64,000 nucleotides of DNA. It comes from Prosapia bicincta (Eukaryota > Arthropoda > Insecta > Hemiptera > Cercopidae). Shown here in pieces: positions 58,540-64,000 of the stretch. Every line of letters begins with the position of its first letter. The first letter of the stretch is position 1. Under the pieces are notes generated by a model, which saw only the letters and a list, made by a program, of their open reading frames with translations, ran no database searches and had not been told where the DNA came from. The stretch is from positions 34,423,086-34,487,085 of the forward strand of contig JBAIZL010000008.1 in assembly GCA_036971475.1 (NCBI GenBank), read 5' to 3'. The position numbers and the translations under genes are program-made.

Positions 58540-58540
<1 letters not shown>
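58330..58540 (+). mobile_element. PLE family B 3' end, truncated
   Basis: Signature GATTGCAGTTTTGGACTATT-like sequence after a hammerhead motif, abutting (TA)n at 58541. It ends within ATTCCCATGTATG rather than the full terminus. Confidence 0.75.
58391..58429 (+). ncRNA. hammerhead motif B4 with U3-A8 core
   Basis: Stem I UUGA/UUAA, core UUGAUAA, extra A, stem II GAUCA/UGAUC, GAAA, AUAU stem III, U17. It differs from B2/B3 at both C3 and G8 while all other core positions and the NUH triplet are kept. Confidence 0.62.

Positions 58541-58612
<72 letters not shown>
58541..58612. repeat. TA microsatellite
   Basis: (TA)n about 70 bp between a family B end and a family F foldback. Confidence 0.95.
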
Positions 58613-58615
<3 letters not shown>

Positions 58616-58719
58616 TTTTACGTTGTCCATTATTTTTCTGTTGCACTGACTTTATGAAGTTGATATATTACTATTGTAAATACTTTTATCCACCACTAAG
58701 TGCAATAATTTTACCTTGT

Positions 58720-58761
58720 GTAATGAAGCACCTTTCGGTCACTTGACCATTGTCGAATCAC
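58720..58761 (-). ncRNA. hammerhead-like motif F4
   Basis: Core UCGACAA, stem II GGUC/GACC region with loop AAGU, GAAA, AGGUGCUU, then C17; stem I has a mismatch on the 3' side. Confidence 0.5.
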
Positions 58762-58762
58762 T

Positions 58763-58804
58763 GTGATTCGTCAATGGTCAAGTGACCGAAAGGTGCCTCA
58801 TCAC
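58763..58804 (+). ncRNA. hammerhead-like motif F5
   Basis: Stem I GUGAU/AUCAC, core UCGUCAA (A6 to U as well), stem II GGUCA/UGACC, GAAA, AGGUGCCU, C17. Confidence 0.48.
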
Positions 58805-58868
58805 ACAAGGAAAAATTATTGTACTTAGTGGAGGATAAAAGTGTTTACAATAGTAATATATCAACTCC

Positions 58869-58904
<36 letters not shown>

Positions 58905-59479
58905 ATATATATATTTGAAGTTATTTGCAACGGAAAAATAATGGACAACGTGAAATATCACAATATATATATTCATAAAAACTTTATATAGAATTTTATA
59001 ATACTCTAATTATCTTTAAATTAATGAATTGATAAAACTACTCTATTTTTACAATATTCTTGAATCATTAGTTGACAAAAAGGCATCAACCACATCTAAC
59101 CATTCTTAGTCTTCACATATACTAAGTCTGAGAGTAGATTTACTTTTGATCCTCTACCCTGAACATAATTAATAGTAGGTGAAAGTTGTACAAAACAAGT
59201 GGCCAGCAGCTTAAATAGGAATGTTTTTTTATTTATTTTTATTATATAGATTGTAAACTACACTAAACTACATTTTCTGGTTATCATGACTTCATTTTGC
59301 TTCTAAGCTAATTTATGCCATATTTATAGTAAATTATACTATTGGTCCAAATTGGAACATTAGTGATAGTGCAAAATTGCATCTTCATTTTAATTAATGT
59401 TTTGTAACTAATTTTATTATAAATATTTTACAAGTCACAATTGTTAACAAAGAAATGAAATATAGAAAGACATCAATAG

Positions 59480-60380
59480 ATTTTGCAGTTCTTTAAATGA
59501 CATTCGAACGAAAACGTAAACAGACTGTGGAAAAAGGAATTGCGTTTGAAGTAGTTGCAAAGAAAATGATTGAAAAAAAATCTCAATTTTTTAGGCATGG
59601 AAGCAAAACACTAGTCTAGCATGTGTTATACTCAGTAGAAATATTATTCGAAGTAACTGTGAGAATACTGTTATTTGAATTTGATGAGGTTAACAAAGTA
59701 TAAAAACTCTTTAATGGAGAAAAAGTTGCCTGAAAATACTGTTTTTATGAGTTTTTAAAGAGGCATCCCTGAACCTTCTTAGGATAGTCTTGAATAAACA
59801 ATTCCTCAAAGCAAATATTTGAAGCACAAACAATTAAAAAACGAAATAAAGAAAGGTTTTTAATTTGTTAGAATCAATTTAAATGCCAACATAAATTTAT
59901 ACCAATGACATTTACAATGTGGACGAGGCAGCCATTATGTGTAACAAACAAACCACCAACAGTACTAACTGTTCATGGTAAGAAACTAATGGATTTTTGT
60001 TGCCTATCATCAACCAAATCTTGTTAATGTTATTGATATTCTTGTTACGTTAGAAACTTGTTGAATCCAGCTGAAAATTATATGCCAGCATTGTTTGTTT
60101 AAGTTAAAAAGCAGGAACTCTTATCTTGATGGCTATTGCATCACCAGGATCATTCACATGTTACCTCAATAGTGATTAGGATACTTGGGAAATTTTTTTG
60201 TAATGGTCTAAAGAATTTATTAAATTTCCCAACCCAACAAGTAGATCTGATTTTCTCCTACTTGATGAATACAACTCATATACTATGTCTAGGGCTTAAC
60301 AATTTTGCAAGATTGTTTGAAGCAAATAATTTTATTTTTGGATTTCAAAAGTTGGGGCCGTGAGATCTGTACAAATTAAT
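59480..60380 (+). pseudogene. pogo/jerky-like transposase remnant
   Basis: Plus-strand fragments resemble the DDE domain of jerky-type transposases: FERKRKQTVEKGIAFEVVAK near 59500, YNVDEAAIMCNKQTTN near 59915 (first Asp region, NVDE), and HHQDHSHVTSIVI (about 60136; normally MDNHxSHxT). The frame changes several times. No terminal repeats were identified. Confidence 0.5.
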
Positions 60381-60399
60381 TCCCCTTGTAGCTGTGCCA

Positions 60400-62340
60400 A
60401 TAGTTGCCTTAATTAAGCTATTAAAGTAACATTTTATCATTTTCAGTGTTAAATTTAACTAAATAAAAAGATTTGTTCATTTAGCTTATAAGGTATGTTT
60501 ATTTTGCAAACAATAAAAATAAATTAAGTTTAAAAATTACCATAAAGCTTTAAAAATGTTTATCCCATTTTATACAAATGCTTGCATAGAACAGGAACTT
60601 TGCACCAATTCTACCTTTTTTAAAAGTAATTACGTTTTATCACTTTTTATTTAAAATGGGTAGTCAGTTACAAATGAGATACTGCTTTAAACCCAATAAC
60701 CTTTCGGATCATGCTAGGAGGTTTTGTACAACTTCCTCCTACAAAGTACACACAAATGTCTTGTTTGTATTAATTACTAACTGAAGTCATTTAATATTAA
60801 TCTCTCTGTAGAATAACTTCATTTCATGATGGCTGGCATTTTGGTTGTATACCATTTTGTGCTACTATTTTATAAAAAGAAATATAAATGGTGGCCAATG
60901 ATACTAATAATGGGTAAAGTTGTTTTACGGGAAAAAACACAGAACTACAGAAGGAATACAAAATTCAATGATTAATGACCAGTTATGTTAATCAAAGAGG
61001 GCATAGCAGCAAAAACATATGTATAATAGTTTATTTAGGTAGATAATCACACTTTTTATCTATACAGTAAGTAATTAATTTTTTTATAAAGCTAGCCTTC
61101 TAATATTAATAAATTGCAGTGTGATTGTGAAATTAGGCAAAAACTGATATTCTATGTCTAAACAACGCTAATTATTTTGTTTTCTTGTAACAGGTGTGAA
61201 CAAAACTGCTTAAGAACGTGAGATGACGAATGTTTCAAAATCTCTGTTATTTCAAGTAAGAATTTGGATATATTATATTCCAGATTCCTAAAGAAATACT
61301 ATCACAACCCAAGATTCATAGACAACATCTATTTGCTTCATGGAAAGTCAAACTGTTCAGCGAAGATTAGAAAACTGTTGGGAAAGGTTGAATCATCCTC
61401 TCTTGCAATTCTGACCTTGCATTTTTGGACTTCTATTTAATCCAAAGGTAAAATCTCTTGGTGGGAAAACAAACTATCACTACTTGGTGTATTGAATAAG
61501 TGGTACTATATAACAAAAGTAGTGCCATTTTTAAACCAGTTCTTGGATCTGGAAGGTAACTATGTAAAACTGTAAATTAAAGTTATAACTTTTATTTACA
61601 TTTTGTTAGTGAGTTTCTCGGAGCTAAACAGAAAATCTTATTATTTAAAAAGTGATCAATGAATGTAGTGCAAACAAAATTTTATACATTGCGTAAGAGT
61701 GTGTGTATTACTCATTTATAACAAACACAAAAACTCTTATTTTTAATTGTAAATATAACAGAAAAATAATAATAATGCTAACTGCTATCTTATAGACATA
61801 TACACAGCATCTTTGGAATATTATTGCTATTTGGAAAGTCTTTTCCCAGCTAGCCTCAGTCACAAACTATTCATAAAATAAAATTTGAAATTTAATCAGA
61901 TGCTATAAATTATGAAAAAAACTATTTAATTCCCAATTTACACTGAGAAATTAAATAAGAAATCATAATCCAAAACATATTTTGGTTTATTACTTAAACA
62001 CATTTAAATTATATTTTCCAAAGATACTGTAAAAAAAATTATCAGTGCAAAATGTTTTTATATATGATGATTTAAAAAATTACTAATTTATCATTTTAAC
62101 TTAAATTATATGGCGATGGGATTGTAAGAACTAATAACTTAAACATACATATTATGTGTTAAATTAAAACCAGTCATTGTGTGTTAGTGGATAGATGCTT
62201 GCTATAGAGCATATAACGAGGAATAATCTGCTTACTGTAAATTGCATATACTTACAAGAACAAAAATATTCTGTTTAAAAATTGAAATCTGATTGAGATA
62301 GAGGTATTGGAAATATCACAAATATTATACTTAGGTAATA
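60400..62340. other. no feature seen
   Basis: AT-rich DNA. A few short open stretches near 61250-61560 are not convincing as exons. Confidence 0.4.
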
Positions 62341-62440
62341 AGAGAATAAGTCATTTTAAAATTAAATATCGTATTAATCACTTAAACGATAGTTTATGAC
62401 CATCCGAACTTTAAAATTTGTAAATTTGTTAAAACTTACT

Positions 62441-62490
62441 GAGACAGAACGTTTTCGATCGCTATGTGGCGATCTTCATCAGTGTCTTCT
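62441..62490 (-). ncRNA. hammerhead ribozyme A4, fully intact
   Basis: Stem I AGACA/UGUCU, core CUGAUGA (complement of 62476-62482), extra A, perfect 6 bp stem II GAUCGC/GCGAUC with loop CACAUA, GAAA (62453-62456), self-complementary stem III AACGUU, C17 at 62447. This is the best copy in the window. The UGA stop of the PLE frame is bases 4-6 of the core. Confidence 0.88.
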
Positions 62491-62692
62491 GCTTGGAGAT
62501 GTCCGGTCAAGCGGTGATGGTTTTAAAGGTAGGTTTTCGATAGTATCAAAGAGTATGTGTGATTTATATTGTGTTTGTTCGTTTAATATGTTTGTACTTT
62601 GTTTTTATGTGTCTGGAAATTTACAGATACTCTTTGATACTATCCAAAACCTACCTTTAAAACCGTCACCGCTTGACCCGACATCTCCAAGC

Positions 62693-62741
62693 AGAAGACA
62701 CTGATGAAGATCGCCACATAGCGATCAAAAACGTTCTGTCT
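62693..62741 (+). ncRNA. hammerhead motif A5, G12 mutated
   Basis: Same as A4 (stem I AGACA/UGUCU, CUGAUGA at 62701-62707, GAUCGC/GCGAUC, AACGUU) but G12 at 62727 is A, so GAAA reads AAAA. G12 is the general base of the reaction, so this copy should be inactive. Confidence 0.75.
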
Positions 62742-62869
62742 CAGTAAGTTTTAACAAATTTACAAATTTTAAAGTTCGGATAGTCATAAATTATTGTTAA
62801 GGTGATTAATAAGATTCACTGAACGTAATCTACTATAAAATTTATAAATATCATTGTTAGCATCAAACA

Positions 62870-63766
62870 ATTCACTAAACCTAATTTAAAAAAATAATTA
62901 ACTAGAACTAATTTCTTATTCACGACTTTACATAACAGAACTAAAAATAACAAATTATAAATAAAAAACAAATAAAAAAATATAATAAATTTGGCCCTAT
63001 TGTGTAAAAATATTTCACAAACTAATTAAAAAGTGTACATATAATTTTACACCCAACATGATTCAGAAGTCCCTGAACTATCAATGCAAATACTACAATA
63101 TTTAAAATTAGAAAATATTTAGGTGTAGAGTTTTTATTTGTACTGTATCCTTACTTATCAACTTTATATTTATAAGAATGACCATCCAAGTGGTGATGCC
63201 AACCAAATATGACCTTTGGGCTTTTTGAGCTTCCATTTAGTAGACTTATTAAGTTAAGATAACAAAAGCAAATCTTATGAAGCAACAGTTTGTACAACTT
63301 ATAACTCTTAATTTTTCCCCGAGTTCAAATTAACACTGCTTTGAAATCTTTCACGAAAAGTTATCAATGTTTGCATAGTAGTTTATTGTGTAGAGGAAAT
63401 ATTTCATGAAATCATTGGCACACAGGGCAAATTTCCTAAAGAATATTCAGTTTCCATAATAATTCATAACGAGGTATGAACAAAGCCGTAAACTGATGAA
63501 ACTCACCTAGCTATTTTTAAACATCTCAAGCTACAAGATTTCCCGTATGCAGTTATACATTCTTGCAGTGGAAAACTACTAGAAAAGCTCCAACTGAGCT
63601 AAACAATATTTTCTTCAACAATGATAGCTGATTACATTTAACTGGAATATGAAAACAAAACAGAATATACTCATTTACGTAATAAAAAATTTGCACATTT
63701 ATATACTGTTCCACTAAGTTTTATTAAATATCTAAATAATGAATATTTAGGCAATTATTTTTTAAT
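62870..63766. other. no feature seen
   Basis: AT-rich intergenic DNA without a recognised gene or repeat. Confidence 0.45.
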
Positions 63767-64000
63767 ACAGTCCAATCCCAATAATCCGAATTCCTGTAGT
63801 TTGAAATACCCATTAATCCGAAAATATCAAAACGAAAATTTTAGCAAAATGGATATAAGAGAGGTACAAAAAAGAAAGGCAATACATCGTTATGTTTAAT
63901 TGTTAATGACCTCAGTGTATCGATCCCTTTTGATTAGTCAGCCTAAAGCAGTTCAGTTTCAACATTTATGGTAATCAGACGGTAAAATCATTTTGTCATC
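63767..64000. mobile_element. partial pogo-like transposon end at window edge
   Basis: CAGTCCAATCCCAATAATCC followed by GAATTCC and ATTAATCCGAAAAT resembles the CAGTR...ATAATYCGA ends of the pogo-type elements at 27.9 and 57.1 kb. The rest lies beyond the window. Confidence 0.4.

Larger units (their letters stand above)
58645..58868. repeat. head-to-head foldback of PLE family F ends
   Basis: The arms 58651-58761 and 58763-58867 are inverse copies (ATTACTATTGTAAATACTTT at the left, AGTGTTTACAATAGTAATAT at the right). They meet directly at stem I of the two ribozyme motifs (ATCACTGTGAT). (TA)n flanks both sides (58541-58612, 58868-58914). Confidence 0.9.
62345..62860. repeat. head-to-head foldback of PLE family A ends
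   Basis: Minus copy 62345-62600 and plus copy 62625-62860, each with the last PLE codons (LDPTSPSRRH or a close variant), a hammerhead, and the family A terminus (AAACTTACTGAGACAGAACG and inverse). They are joined 5' to 5' about 130 bp upstream of the ribozymes. A 102-codon open frame crosses the junction and is an artefact. Confidence 0.9.

Noticed and set aside
62396..62704. 102-codon plus-strand open frame
   Set aside because: It runs through the antisense of one PLE end and the sense of the inverted copy; only the last part (LPLKPSPLDPTSPSRRH) is real PLE tail.

Overview
This is AT-rich metazoan genomic DNA with long introns, many microsatellites and many decayed transposons. The combination of a LINE carrying a DUF4780-type ORF1, mariner, pogo/Tigger and hAT remnants, and abundant Penelope-like elements (PLEs) suggests an invertebrate, probably an arthropod. 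I cannot name the species.

Gene. The only gene I can support well runs on the minus strand from about 24.86 kb to the left edge. It is a RASEF (Rab45)-type gene: two EF-hands, then coiled coil, then the conserved DSG.ST.RDP linker. Eight exons (24438-24864, 20180-20332, 19255-19441, 16917-17095, 12297-12365, 10327-10464, 4372-4505, 2279-2373) join in phase to give 446 codons. The C-terminal Rab GTPase exons lie beyond position 1, and any 5' non-coding exons lie right of 24864.

Layout. 0-25 kb: RASEF introns filled with PLE fragments, a mariner remnant, a Tigger element, pogo-type MITEs and AC/TA microsatellites. 25-28.6 kb: decayed pogo-like transposons. 28.6-40.2 kb: a satellite block built on one roughly 60 bp ancestral monomer, with orientation switches and higher-order repeats, interrupted by a 4 kb non-LTR retrotransposon (35600-39576). 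40-50 kb: less AT-rich DNA with a 3 x 179 bp tandem repeat and a DNA transposon with long internal inverted repeats. 50-64 kb: a dense nest of PLE 3' ends, TA microsatellites, hAT and pogo remnants.

Main discovery. At least ten sequence families of short hammerhead-ribozyme motifs are spread across the window, about 30 copies, mostly at the 3' ends of PLEs. Several are intact in the core (CUGANGA, stem II, GAAA, NUH). Stem III is in nearly every family a short self-complementary sequence, as known for PLE hammerheads that cleave as dimers. New-looking details: (a) the C3-G8 core pair is replaced by U3-A8 in four families, and in one family both versions occur, which looks like covariation; (b) in three families the PLE ORF stop codon lies inside the ribozyme; (c) copies are often arranged head-to-head as foldbacks; (d) many elements abut TA microsatellites; (e) two intact copies lie in RASEF introns in the sense orientation and could cut the pre-mRNA.
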